Source of the DNA: a bacterium
GTDB taxonomy: Bacteria; Hydrothermota; Tepidihabitantia; SM23-42; JAOAFX01
Direction of reading: 5' to 3'
Assembly: GCA_036382775.1 (NCBI GenBank)
Contig: DASVHD010000032.1
Location: 1 to 64,000, forward strand
DNA: 64,000 nt
Shown here: piece after piece, positions 17,214 through 25,741 of the stretch
Position numbering within the stretch: position 1 is the first letter of the stretch
Layout: each line of letters opens with the position of its first letter
The notes under the pieces: model-generated
Seen by the model: the letters and a program-made list of their open reading frames with translations, nothing else
The model's database searches: none
What the model was told of the DNA's origin: nothing
Made by a program: the position numbers and the translations under genes

Positions 17214-19763
17214 ATGAAAAGATCAAAGATAATGCCGGTCATATTACTCTTGATGCTAATGACGCTGTTCGCTGGCGCCGGGACGGTCGGTAAAATAAGC
17301 GGCTGGGTAAGTGACGCGGCGACCACCGAACCGTTGATAAACGCCAATGTCATTATCAAAAGCCTTGAGATCGGAACTTCAGCCGACGTGGACGGGAGTT
17401 ATTTCATACTCAACGTGCCGCCTGGCATCTATGAGATCGAAGCGAGCATGCTCGGCTATCAGTCGGAGATTATGAAAGGCGTCCAGGTCTATGCCGACCG
17501 GACGACTTTTCTGGATTTTGACCTTACGGAAACCGTTCTATGGATTGAACCGGTGACCGCGGTCGCAACAAGACCGGTCATTGAGATCGCGATGACCTCG
17601 AAGGAAACCCGGGTGACGGGAAGTGAATTGGACCTCATGCCGGTGGAAAAACTTAGCGAGGCGATAATCATCCAGGGCGGCGTTACAACCGACGCTTCGG
17701 GCGACATCCATGTCCGGGGCGGCCGCAGCGGCGAAGTTGCATATTACATTGACGGGATTGAAGCATCTAACCCGTTGCTCGGCAACGCGCCCTTGCTGTC
17801 GAAGAACCTGGTATCCGAGATGTCCTTGCTGAGCGGGACGTTCAATGCCGAATACGGAAATGTCATGAGCGGCGTGGTTAATGTCGTGACGCCTGAAGGG
17901 CAGAGCAAATTTTCGTCGCAGATCGAGTACACATCCCTGATGGTTAACTCGTCCCCTTATCGGAAAAAAGACTGGATGTCGGGCGGGATCCCTCCGGCAT
18001 ACGATAGTCATCGGGATTCTGCCGATAATTCACTTTACAGTCCGCCGAATGTCATGGATGCCAATGACCTTCCTTTTCTGGGTGAGGTCAGTGGTCATAT
18101 GGAAGGACCTTTATTCTTCGACAAGAGCACGAGATTTTTTGTCGGCGGTAATTATTCGAACCAGAACTCAGTCCTGCCTTTCGGCTATGAGCTTGTGCGT
18201 ACGATAAACGGCAAGATCACTAAAAAGCTGGGACCATACCTGAAGTTATTCGCTGACCTGCAGTATGCGGAGAATGAAAGCCAGGGTTACAGCCATGTGT
18301 ACAAGTACATCCCCGAGAATTATCTGGTCAGCGACAACAGCGACAGCCGGGTTCTGACCGGTATCAACCACGCACCCGGAAAGAATTTTTATTACAACCT
18401 GCGTTTCGGCTATATGAGATCCACGATCAACATTAAAGTCCCGGACCTGCCTGACAGCGTGATCGAAGAACCGGTCTATGACAATTATTCCGAGTTCTAT
18501 ATATCGGGTTACCCGATCTTTCGGCAGACCGTTGAGACCAAAAAGTACGTGGCCAAGGCGGACTTCAATCTGTTGACCCGCTCGATCCACAACTTCAAAT
18601 TCGGTCTGGAGAACAATATCTATTCGTTCGCGCAGAACAACCGGCAGCAGCTTTTTACCCGCGGACCGATCGTCTATCAGGATTACACAAAACAGCCGGT
18701 TGCAGGAGCGGTTTTCATCCAGGATAATATCGAACATCGGTACATGATATTGAACCTGGGCCTGAGGTTCGACTATAATTATCCCAACGCGGTGATGTGG
18801 GAGGATGTCGAAAATCCCAATTCTGAAACGACCGAGGTAAAACCGAGTTATCAGCTTTCCCCCAGGTTCGGGTTGTCCCATCCGATCACTGACCAGGCAA
18901 TGCTTCATTTCGCGTACGGGCATTTTTTCCAGAACCCGCCTTACGAGATCATGTACTTTAACAATAACTATGTCCTGCATCCGGAAAGCATCCCGAGGTA
19001 TGGTCTGGTCGGGAACCCCAGGATCCTGCCGGAACGGACAACGACCTACGAGGTTGGCGTGAAGTACGCGATCGCCGAGATCTACGGTCTTGACCTGACG
19101 CTGTTCCTGAAGGACATCAAAGACCTGCTCTCAACCACCGAAGTCCGGCTGTTCCCCTACGACTACATTGTTTATACGAACGAGGACTTCGGCAGCGTCC
19201 AGGGGTTTGACCTGACGATCACCCGGCAGCTCATTTCCAGGTTCGGGTTCGATATCAATTACACGTACCAGGTCGCGCGCGGCAACCGGTCTTTCGCGAT
19301 GCAGGGTTTCTACGATGTCTACACCGGTTTACCGGAGCGCATGGAGGAATATTACCTCGATTTTGACCGGCGGCACACGCTGGCGACCAACGTCGATCTT
19401 CTCTTTAACGATTTGGGCGGGTTCGTGGCGAATTTCCGGCTGGCCAGCGGTCTGCCGTATACACCATACATCAGCGAGGGCCTGGTCGTCGAGGCAAATT
19501 CAGGCCGCATGGCATGGGAATATTCTCTGGACCTGATGATCCATCAAGGAGTGCGAACCGGTTTTGGTACGGTCACACTATTCGCTAAGGGTCTTAATTT
19601 GACGGATCACATCAATCCGCGTTATGTCTATTCCCGTACCGGTGATCCCTGGGATTCAGGCGAAGAATCGGGCGGCTTGATGGGTTCGCGCGACTACGTT
19701 GTCGATCCAGCCAATGTCGGGCAGCGTCGGACGATCAAAGCCGGCTTGAGGATCGCGATTTGA
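17214..19763 (+). CDS. TonB-dependent outer-membrane receptor with carboxypeptidase-regulatory-like N-terminal domain
   Basis: 849 aa with a signal peptide (MPVILLLMLMTLFAGAGTVG region). An Ig-like CarboxypepD_reg domain follows (about 25-110, GWVSDAATTEPLINANVIIK, DGSYFILNVPPGIYEIEAS). The plug domain (about 130-240) has IHVRGGRSGEVAYYIDGIEA and AEYGNVMSGVVNVVTPEGQS. A beta-barrel runs to the C-terminus. It imports a substrate across the outer membrane using TonB energy; the substrate is unknown, and no SusD partner is next to it. SD AAAAGGAG. It heads a run with a large secreted protein and a PorV-like protein. Confidence 0.92.
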   Translation: MKRSKIMPVILLLMLMTLFAGAGTVGKISGWVSDAATTEPLINANVIIKSLEIGTSADVDGSYFILNVPPGIYEIEASMLGYQSEIMKGVQVYADRTTFLDFDLTETVLWIEPVTAVATRPVIEIAMTSKETRVTGSELDLMPVEKLSEAIIIQGGVTTDASGDIHVRGGRSGEVAYYIDGIEASNPLLGNAPLLSKNLVSEMSLLSGTFNAEYGNVMSGVVNVVTPEGQSKFSSQIEYTSLMVNSSPYRKKDWMSGGIPPAYDSHRDSADNSLYSPPNVMDANDLPFLGEVSGHMEGPLFFDKSTRFFVGGNYSNQNSVLPFGYELVRTINGKITKKLGPYLKLFADLQYAENESQGYSHVYKYIPENYLVSDNSDSRVLTGINHAPGKNFYYNLRFGYMRSTINIKVPDLPDSVIEEPVYDNYSEFYISGYPIFRQTVETKKYVAKADFNLLTRSIHNFKFGLENNIYSFAQNNRQQLFTRGPIVYQDYTKQPVAGAVFIQDNIEHRYMILNLGLRFDYNYPNAVMWEDVENPNSETTEVKPSYQLSPRFGLSHPITDQAMLHFAYGHFFQNPPYEIMYFNNNYVLHPESIPRYGLVGNPRILPERTTTYEVGVKYAIAEIYGLDLTLFLKDIKDLLSTTEVRLFPYDYIVYTNEDFGSVQGFDLTITRQLISRFGFDINYTYQVARGNRSFAMQGFYDVYTGLPERMEEYYLDFDRRHTLATNVDLLFNDLGGFVANFRLASGLPYTPYISEGLVVEANSGRMAWEYSLDLMIHQGVRTGFGTVTLFAKGLNLTDHINPRYVYSRTGDPWDSGEESGGLMGSRDYVVDPANVGQRRTIKAGLRIAI

Positions 19764-19802
19764 CCATGAGATCAATATTGCGGAATAACAGATAAAGGAG
19801 CG

Positions 19803-22514
19803 ATGATGCTACTTATTATTTTCTTGCTCGCCTATCCTGAAGCTGACAAGGCGGTCGGGATATCGGATAAAGGCGAACTGTCCAATGTGTCTTCGAACTT
19901 CGGTCTGATCGCCAATCTTCACTATTTTACGCCCGCCTTTCACTGGCCCAGTTCCGCGCCATTCCAGCATCAGTACTGCCCCGGCCTGGGCATTCTGGCG
20001 GCCCGAAACGATACAATGATCGAATCCTTTTTGAACCTTGCCGCGCCGGAATGGGCGCCCAAAGTCGGTTCCTTCGGTACTCTCTATTCAGGCGAAGTCA
20101 TGGCTCCGGACGGAACCCCGGTGACCGCGACCTCGGATAATGAGGAGACCTGGCCCAAGGACGGGACCGGCGAAAGGTTCTGGCCAGGCCCGTTTCGGAA
20201 AGATCCGGCAACGGGCGATGAAGTCGCGGGTGAGTTTACATCCGACCAGGACTTGTACTGCGTCTTCAATGACCAGGGTGCGTTCGGCCTGCAAGTCGAC
20301 CAGTCGACCTATTCCTACGGCCGGATCTACGGACAGGATTTTATCTTTTATGATTTTCATATTTACAATTCGGGCACGGCACCAGTCGACAGCGTGTATC
20401 TCGGATTCCGCGGGAATTTCAGGTGCGACTATGACATGCAGGATTACATCGGTCTGTACCGAGATTCCAGCGTGAGCTTTGTCTATTACTGGGATGCGGA
20501 CGGCATACCGCAGGATCCGTGGGTGTCCGTGGGCATGATCGGTGTCGGGTTCCTTAACCAGAGAATCGAAAATTTCCATTACTACCGCAAAGAGGACGAG
20601 CCGGTGGAAGATTTCAGGTTCTATCCGATCATTACTTCCGACCCAACCGACCCTGATATCGATTCATCGCTGTATTTCCACGGTAATGACATGCACATCG
20701 ATGATTGCGGTTTGGTGCAATCGCTGCCGCCGGAATCGACCAGCGCTTATGACTTCATCGTTTCGACCGCGCCGAATACTGTCGGTCCGGCGGACACATT
20801 GCAGTTCACCATGGTCGTGGTCTGCGGCGGTGATTCCGCAGACCTGTTCGCCAACCTCGACATGGCGCTGGTGATGGCAAACAATTACTTTCTCGGCAGC
20901 GGCCCTCCCAAAACGCCGATACTTTCCGGCGTGCCCGGGTCCAGGAAGGTCACGCTTTACTGGGAGCGTGAGCCATCCGAGTCGTCGACCGATATTATAA
21001 CCGGCAAAGCCGACTTTGAAGGTTACAAAATATATAGAAGCGAAAACCAGGGACAGACCTGGGGCAAGAAGATCACTGATTACAACGGCGAATTAGCGGG
21101 CTACGTGCCATTGGCCCAGTTCGACCTCAAGGATTCGATATCCGGTATTGATCCAGCTTTTCCATACCAAACACTGGGCAGCGAGACCGGCATAGTTCAT
21201 ACGTTCGTCGATTCCACGGTTTACAACGGCATTGAGTACTGGTATTGCGTTTCGGCCTATGATAAAGGCAACCAGCAGGTAGATTCGCTGGAACCATCGT
21301 ATGAGAACCCCCGGGGCCGGCCGCAGTCGCCAAATGTCGTTTCGGTAATTCCCGCGCCCGATCCATCCGGCTACAATCCTGCAGCGATCCAGGGCGGCGA
21401 TACTCTACAGCCGGCCGGCGGTCAGTGCGAGGGGCTGGCAATGGTAAAGATCCTGAACCAGTCGGAGATCATTGACCACACTTACGAGGTATCGTTCAAC
21501 GATTCGGTCATGACGGACAGCGTTCATACCACTTTCAACCTGTACGATATAACAGACCAGGAAACGCTGGTTACTCATGGGTCGCTGTCAGATTCCTCGC
21601 TGGATAACATACCGGTGACCGATGGATACCGGCTGACCCTGCTGAATTGCGGCAGCGGCGTGAAATCAATGGGCTGGACGACCGTAAGCGCCGATACCTG
21701 CACGTTTTTGTGGTGGACGGGGAATGTCGGTTCAATGTCCGGTAACACTTATATCAGCGGAACCGCCGATTTCAGGATCGTTGTCGATCACGCCAATCCG
21801 GCAACGGCACAGGTCGACGATGGTTTCGGAGGTTCATACCCGCCGATTCAGATACCGATCAGGGTCTATGATATTTCCGATTCGACAAATCCAGTTGATG
21901 TCAGTGATTCGACCTGGCTCGTGGATTTTGCGTACGCGTTCCCGGGTAACCCGCTCTTCGGTCCTGAAGGCTGGGACCTGATCCCGGGCGGCGCGGGTTA
22001 TAATCCCGACGCAACCGGACAGGAATACGGGTTTATCGACCAGATCGGCTGCTGGAACAACGAAGAGGAGGCGGTGTATTTCGCGACCCAGAACGGTCCC
22101 GGCACCGCGACCCCTCCGTCCGAAGGCGATGCATATACGATCAGGACTTTCAAGCCGTTCTCCATGGCAATAAAGTACCAATTCGACATGATCGCTTCTT
22201 TCATTGATACTGCTGGGGTAGACCTTGCCCGGGTGCGGGTCGTACCCAATCCTTATATCCTGCATTCCAAGTACGAGAGCACGCCCTACGACCGCAGGCT
22301 CATGTTCACGAATCTGCCGGCGCGGTGCGAAATACAGATCTATAATGTCGCCGGCGAGCATATAAAAACCATCGATCACACGAGCAGCCTCGGATATGAA
22401 TTCTGGGATCTGCGTACCAAGCATGGTCTGGAAGTCGCTTACGGCATGTATGTCTACGTGGTCAAAACCGAAACGGGAACAAAAGCCAAAGGCAAATTCG
22501 TGATCATAAAATAA
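19803..22514 (+). CDS. Large secreted protein with fibronectin-like region and C-terminal sorting domain
   Basis: 903 aa. The very short hydrophobic start (MMLLIIFLLAYP) acts as a signal. I recognise no enzyme family in the first 370 residues. A fibronectin type III-like stretch follows (PPKTPILSGVPGSRKVTLYW, DFEGYKIYRSENQGQTWG), then beta-rich sequence, and a C-terminal sorting-type domain (VRVVPNPYILHSKYES, RCEIQIYNVAGEHIKTID, MYVYVVKTETGTKAKGKFVI). SD AAAGGAG. It sits between the TonB receptor (40 bp) and a PorV-like gene (14 bp), so it is probably exported to the surface together with them. Function unknown. Confidence 0.75.
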   Translation: MMLLIIFLLAYPEADKAVGISDKGELSNVSSNFGLIANLHYFTPAFHWPSSAPFQHQYCPGLGILAARNDTMIESFLNLAAPEWAPKVGSFGTLYSGEVMAPDGTPVTATSDNEETWPKDGTGERFWPGPFRKDPATGDEVAGEFTSDQDLYCVFNDQGAFGLQVDQSTYSYGRIYGQDFIFYDFHIYNSGTAPVDSVYLGFRGNFRCDYDMQDYIGLYRDSSVSFVYYWDADGIPQDPWVSVGMIGVGFLNQRIENFHYYRKEDEPVEDFRFYPIITSDPTDPDIDSSLYFHGNDMHIDDCGLVQSLPPESTSAYDFIVSTAPNTVGPADTLQFTMVVVCGGDSADLFANLDMALVMANNYFLGSGPPKTPILSGVPGSRKVTLYWEREPSESSTDIITGKADFEGYKIYRSENQGQTWGKKITDYNGELAGYVPLAQFDLKDSISGIDPAFPYQTLGSETGIVHTFVDSTVYNGIEYWYCVSAYDKGNQQVDSLEPSYENPRGRPQSPNVVSVIPAPDPSGYNPAAIQGGDTLQPAGGQCEGLAMVKILNQSEIIDHTYEVSFNDSVMTDSVHTTFNLYDITDQETLVTHGSLSDSSLDNIPVTDGYRLTLLNCGSGVKSMGWTTVSADTCTFLWWTGNVGSMSGNTYISGTADFRIVVDHANPATAQVDDGFGGSYPPIQIPIRVYDISDSTNPVDVSDSTWLVDFAYAFPGNPLFGPEGWDLIPGGAGYNPDATGQEYGFIDQIGCWNNEEEAVYFATQNGPGTATPPSEGDAYTIRTFKPFSMAIKYQFDMIASFIDTAGVDLARVRVVPNPYILHSKYESTPYDRRLMFTNLPARCEIQIYNVAGEHIKTIDHTSSLGYEFWDLRTKHGLEVAYGMYVYVVKTETGTKAKGKFVIIK

Positions 22515-22528
22515 GAGGAGAAACGCAA

Positions 22529-23605
22529 ATGACCGATTCCATAAAGAAACACCAAATCACGGCAAACCTTCGCTATCCGGGTGCTTGTTCCGGGCGTTCG
22601 GCCGTCGCCTGCATCATATCGCTGCTCATCGTTACGTTCGCATTTTCGTTCACTAAGGTCGGCACGACCGCGGCGCCTTTTTTGAAGATCGAATTCGGCG
22701 CCAGGGCCGCGGCCATGGCTGGTTCCTTTGTTGCTCTGGCCGATGACCCTTCTGGCGTGTATTACAATCCGGCCGGGATCGCGGAGTTGGACAAGACCTA
22801 TTTGATGGGCGGACATACCGTGTGGTTCGCAGGATTGATGTATGACTACGCCGCATTCGTCCTGCCTTCGAAGAGATTGAATTTCTGCATGTGGAGTTCG
22901 TTCCTTTCGAGCGAAGCCATTGAAGTGACGACGGTCGAAAAACCAGACAGTTCCGGCCTGTATTACCGCTACCTTGACGGCCTGGTCGGATTCACCGTGT
23001 CGGCGTTCTTGTCAGACCGACTTTCCATTGGTCTCAGCGGTAAATATATCCAGCAGCAACTGTATCACGAGAACGCAGCGACCGCCGCTCTCGATATCGG
23101 CACCATACTGCGGACGCCTTTAAAGGGAGCCCGGCTCGGCATGTGCCTGGTTAACTACGGCGGCCGGATGCAGCTGAGCGGGAATGACCTGCTGGTCCAG
23201 ACCGATCCCTGGCCCGAATACGAGGGGAACCCGGACGCCGAAGCGCGCTTGACGACCGAGTCGTTCCCGCTGCCGTTGGCTTTCAAAATGGGGATCGCGC
23301 TGGACGTGATCGCCCGCCAGGGCGACGGACTGTTCATAAACCCGAGCCACAGCCTGAGCATCGCCATTGACGGAATCCATCCTAATGACGGCGAAGAAAA
23401 ACTGCAGGTCGGAGCCGAATATGGGTTATATGACATGCTGTTCCTGAGGGCCGGGTATAAGGTAAATTACGATATTCAGAATATAACCGCCGGTTTTGGT
23501 CTTAAAGCCGGTATTGGACACCGGGAAATAAAGATCGACTATGCTTACGTGAACATGGGTATTCTTGATGCTACCCATCGAGTCTGTTTGGGTATCGGAT
23601 TCTAA
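22529..23605 (+). CDS. PorV/PorQ-family outer-membrane beta-barrel protein
   Basis: 358 aa. After an N-terminal signal segment (about residues 28-48, AVACIISLLIVTFAFSF) comes the family hallmark: LKIEFGARAAAMAGSFVALA, then DDPSGVYYNPAGIAEL. A predicted barrel ends in HRVCLGIGF. In Bacteroidota, PorV shuttles type IX secretion cargo at the outer membrane, and related proteins are common in WOR-3 and allied phyla. Directly after a sorting-domain protein this location supports a cargo-handling role (inference). SD GAGGAG. Which PorV/PorQ subgroup it belongs to is not decided. Confidence 0.85.
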   Translation: MTDSIKKHQITANLRYPGACSGRSAVACIISLLIVTFAFSFTKVGTTAAPFLKIEFGARAAAMAGSFVALADDPSGVYYNPAGIAELDKTYLMGGHTVWFAGLMYDYAAFVLPSKRLNFCMWSSFLSSEAIEVTTVEKPDSSGLYYRYLDGLVGFTVSAFLSDRLSIGLSGKYIQQQLYHENAATAALDIGTILRTPLKGARLGMCLVNYGGRMQLSGNDLLVQTDPWPEYEGNPDAEARLTTESFPLPLAFKMGIALDVIARQGDGLFINPSHSLSIAIDGIHPNDGEEKLQVGAEYGLYDMLFLRAGYKVNYDIQNITAGFGLKAGIGHREIKIDYAYVNMGILDATHRVCLGIGF

Positions 23606-23623
23606 CCGCCTCAAGGAGGCAAA

Positions 23624-24487
23624 ATGGCAATGACGAGAAGAAGTTTTTTAAAAGCGATCGGTTTTGCCGGACCGCTGATCGTTTTTTTGGGAAAGATCCC
23701 CAGGTTATTATGGGGCGGCAAACTGGAACATTCGGAAATGAATTTCTGGGAGAACAAAAAGTTTTTCCAGAAATCGGTTGACATGTCGGGTTATGCCAAA
23801 GGAGTGATCAAGGCGAAGATCGACGGGGCATGGAACGAATATCCAATAAGAAGCGCCAGCAAAGAGTTTATCGACTGGAATGTCAAGAAACGCCAGGAGT
23901 TCATCGACGCGATAAAGACCGGAGAGATGCCGGGTTTTGGCGGACCTCATTCGGGCGCGGTCGCGACCTATGGGCTGGGACGCAAGGATTCGAGCTTCAC
24001 CCTCAATAACGCGATCAAAGGCATCGGCCTCGCGCCCAAGGACGAGAACCTGGACAAGACGATAAAACTGCTAAAGGACACGTACAACAAGACGATGCCC
24101 GAAAAAATGGATATCCTAAAATCCCTGTACACGGATCCCGAATATTTCGACTGGCGCAAACAGACATCGCTTGAGCTGTATTCGACGCCCGATTTCGAGA
24201 CGCACACATTCTTGAATATAATGGAAAATCCGATATCCACGATCGTGTTCCTCGATATCCCGTCGTACGAACTGCGCGCCATCGGCCGCGTCGTACATCC
24301 GGATGACAATACGGCTTTGGAATCGGAAAAAAAGCTCCTGGAGTTCGTCAACCTGGCCCATGAATACATGCACGGCAAGTTCAGTAAGGTTTTTCCCTTG
24401 CTGCTGTTCTATATCGTCGAGGAATTCGATAATACCCCGGGTTCGAAACTTGGAATACGGACTGTGCCGGAAAGACCGGTGGAATAG
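23624..24487 (+). CDS. Unknown protein with Tat-type signal peptide
   Basis: 287 aa. The N-terminus MAMTRRSFLKAIGFAGPLIV has the twin-arginine pattern (RRSFLK), predicting folded export by Tat, often with a cofactor or as a metal protein. The rest is soluble and matches no family I can name. Near residue 248 there is HEYMH (LAHEYMHGKF), which fits HExxH, with EE about 18 residues later; it may be a zinc site or chance. SD AAGGAGG just before the first ATG; the third codon is a second possible start. It is the sixth gene in the envelope block. Confidence 0.6.
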   Translation: MAMTRRSFLKAIGFAGPLIVFLGKIPRLLWGGKLEHSEMNFWENKKFFQKSVDMSGYAKGVIKAKIDGAWNEYPIRSASKEFIDWNVKKRQEFIDAIKTGEMPGFGGPHSGAVATYGLGRKDSSFTLNNAIKGIGLAPKDENLDKTIKLLKDTYNKTMPEKMDILKSLYTDPEYFDWRKQTSLELYSTPDFETHTFLNIMENPISTIVFLDIPSYELRAIGRVVHPDDNTALESEKKLLEFVNLAHEYMHGKFSKVFPLLLFYIVEEFDNTPGSKLGIRTVPERPVE

Positions 24488-24568
24488 GGAAGGAAAGGAC
24501 GCAGGAGGCGCAGGAAATGCAGGAATCGCAGAAGAAATGAAAGAAAAAGAGATGAAAGGGAGGTTATT
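24488..24568 (+). other. Purine-rich spacer
   Basis: Almost entirely A and G on the plus strand, built of GCAGGA-like units, and ends in the SD AAAGGGAGG of the next gene. No gene seen in it. Confidence 0.6.
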
Positions 24569-25549
24569 ATGAAGAAAAAAATCATCATTATGAGCATGGT
24601 GCTGGCTGGTTTGATGTTCGGTCAGATCCTTTACGAGGATCATTTTACCGGCGGCGCCACGCAGCTTACCTGGCACGCCTGGTTCAGGGACAGCGCCGGT
24701 GTCGGCGACAGCATGGGGGTTATCAACGACCCGACAACGCCGGGCGGCGATAACTGGGCGGGCAGGATCTCTAACGAATGGATGGGCGCGGCCGGCCTGA
24801 CTTATGCCGGGCTGGACACGCTGAAGGACTATTCGGTCGATGCCTGGATTTATACGCGGGTGACGAACGCAAACGGACCATACAACGGGATCTCCATCAG
24901 GATGAATCTGTCATCGCGCTATTTTTACCGGCTGGTCTCGGATTTCGATAATAGTGCCCGCCTGCGTTTGGGTTTCGTCGGCAGCGGGGGAATGCCCGTG
25001 GCGATCAGGGACTGGAACGCGGGGGAGATCCCAGGCGGCGTGCCGGCTACTTCATCCTGGCACAAGTTCAAACTCGTAACGGTCGGCGACCAGATATGGG
25101 CTTACTATGACAGTGTCCTGTTGCCTTCGTGCCCGATCACGTATGACAGCATCGCGAACGGATGTTTTGGCGTTTACACTTTCAACATGGCGGACACGTC
25201 AGGCACAAAGTGCGACGATATCATCGTGCGCGCGGAAACGTGGGGCGTCGAAGAGCAGGGGAGGACGATGACGAGTCGATTAGCAGTCTATCCGAATCCA
25301 TTCGGTGGAAATCTCACGATTAAATTTCAAAGTTCAAATACCAAATACCAAATGAATGCCAAATCCCAGATCTCAATCTACAATGCTTCCGGCCGATTGG
25401 TGAAACAATTTAACCATATAACCAGTCAACCAATTAACCAAGTCACCTGGGACGGTACCGACGATTCGGGCGAACGGCTGGTTCCGGGGATCTATTTCGT
25501 GACCGACCGGCAGAACGGTGCCATGGCGAAAGCGATCAAGATCGATTAG
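24569..25549 (+). CDS. Secreted concanavalin/LamG-like protein with C-terminal sorting domain
   Basis: 326 aa with a signal peptide (MKKKIIIMSMVLAGLMFGQ). The main domain looks like a jelly-roll lectin or DUF1080-type fold (DYSVDAWIYTRVTNANGPYN, SWHKFKLVTVGDQIWAYYDS); this is pattern recognition, without named catalytic residues. The C-terminus is a sorting domain (LAVYPNPFGGNLTIKF, SIYNASGRLVKQF, VTWDGTDDSGERLVPGIYF). As in the gene at 14493, repeat-type sequence is inserted between TIKF and the SIYNASGR strand (about residues 254-267). It is last of the block, before a strong terminator. Confidence 0.75.
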   Translation: MKKKIIIMSMVLAGLMFGQILYEDHFTGGATQLTWHAWFRDSAGVGDSMGVINDPTTPGGDNWAGRISNEWMGAAGLTYAGLDTLKDYSVDAWIYTRVTNANGPYNGISIRMNLSSRYFYRLVSDFDNSARLRLGFVGSGGMPVAIRDWNAGEIPGGVPATSSWHKFKLVTVGDQIWAYYDSVLLPSCPITYDSIANGCFGVYTFNMADTSGTKCDDIIVRAETWGVEEQGRTMTSRLAVYPNPFGGNLTIKFQSSNTKYQMNAKSQISIYNASGRLVKQFNHITSQPINQVTWDGTDDSGERLVPGIYFVTDRQNGAMAKAIKID

Positions 25550-25576
25550 CTGTTTTGCGTAAAGGTTTCGTTATTT

Positions 25577-25608
25577 GGGCGCTGGTTGTCTTGCCAGCGC
25601 CCTTTTTT
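25577..25608 (+). terminator. Rho-independent terminator closing the secretion block
   Basis: Perfect 9-bp stem GGGCGCTGG / CCAGCGCCC (25577-25585 and 25594-25602), 8-nt loop, followed by six T. It lies 28 bp after the last gene of the block. Confidence 0.93.
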
Positions 25609-25625
25609 CATTCTCGCAGTTATCC

Positions 25626-25712
25626 GTCATTCCCATGAAAATGGGAATCCAGTCTTTTGTTCCTGGACTCCTGCTGGAGTTTACCCCGTACTCTGATACG
25701 GGGTGAGTGACA
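25626..25712 (+). repeat. Double-hairpin repeat with GTCATT ends
   Basis: TTCCCAT-gaaa-ATGGGAA and CCCCGTA-ctctga-TACGGGG hairpins, bordered by GTCATT and AGTGAC. It is similar to the small non-coding palindromic repeats found in many genomes. It lies between the terminator and the 3' end of dnaE. Confidence 0.65.
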
Positions 25713-25741
25713 AAACAATTCGCTATCATTTTATGTTATCG

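Noticed and set aside
18246-18980. 244-codon minus-strand frame opposite the TonB receptor
   Set aside because: Shadow frame in a well-supported receptor gene; no SD and no motif.
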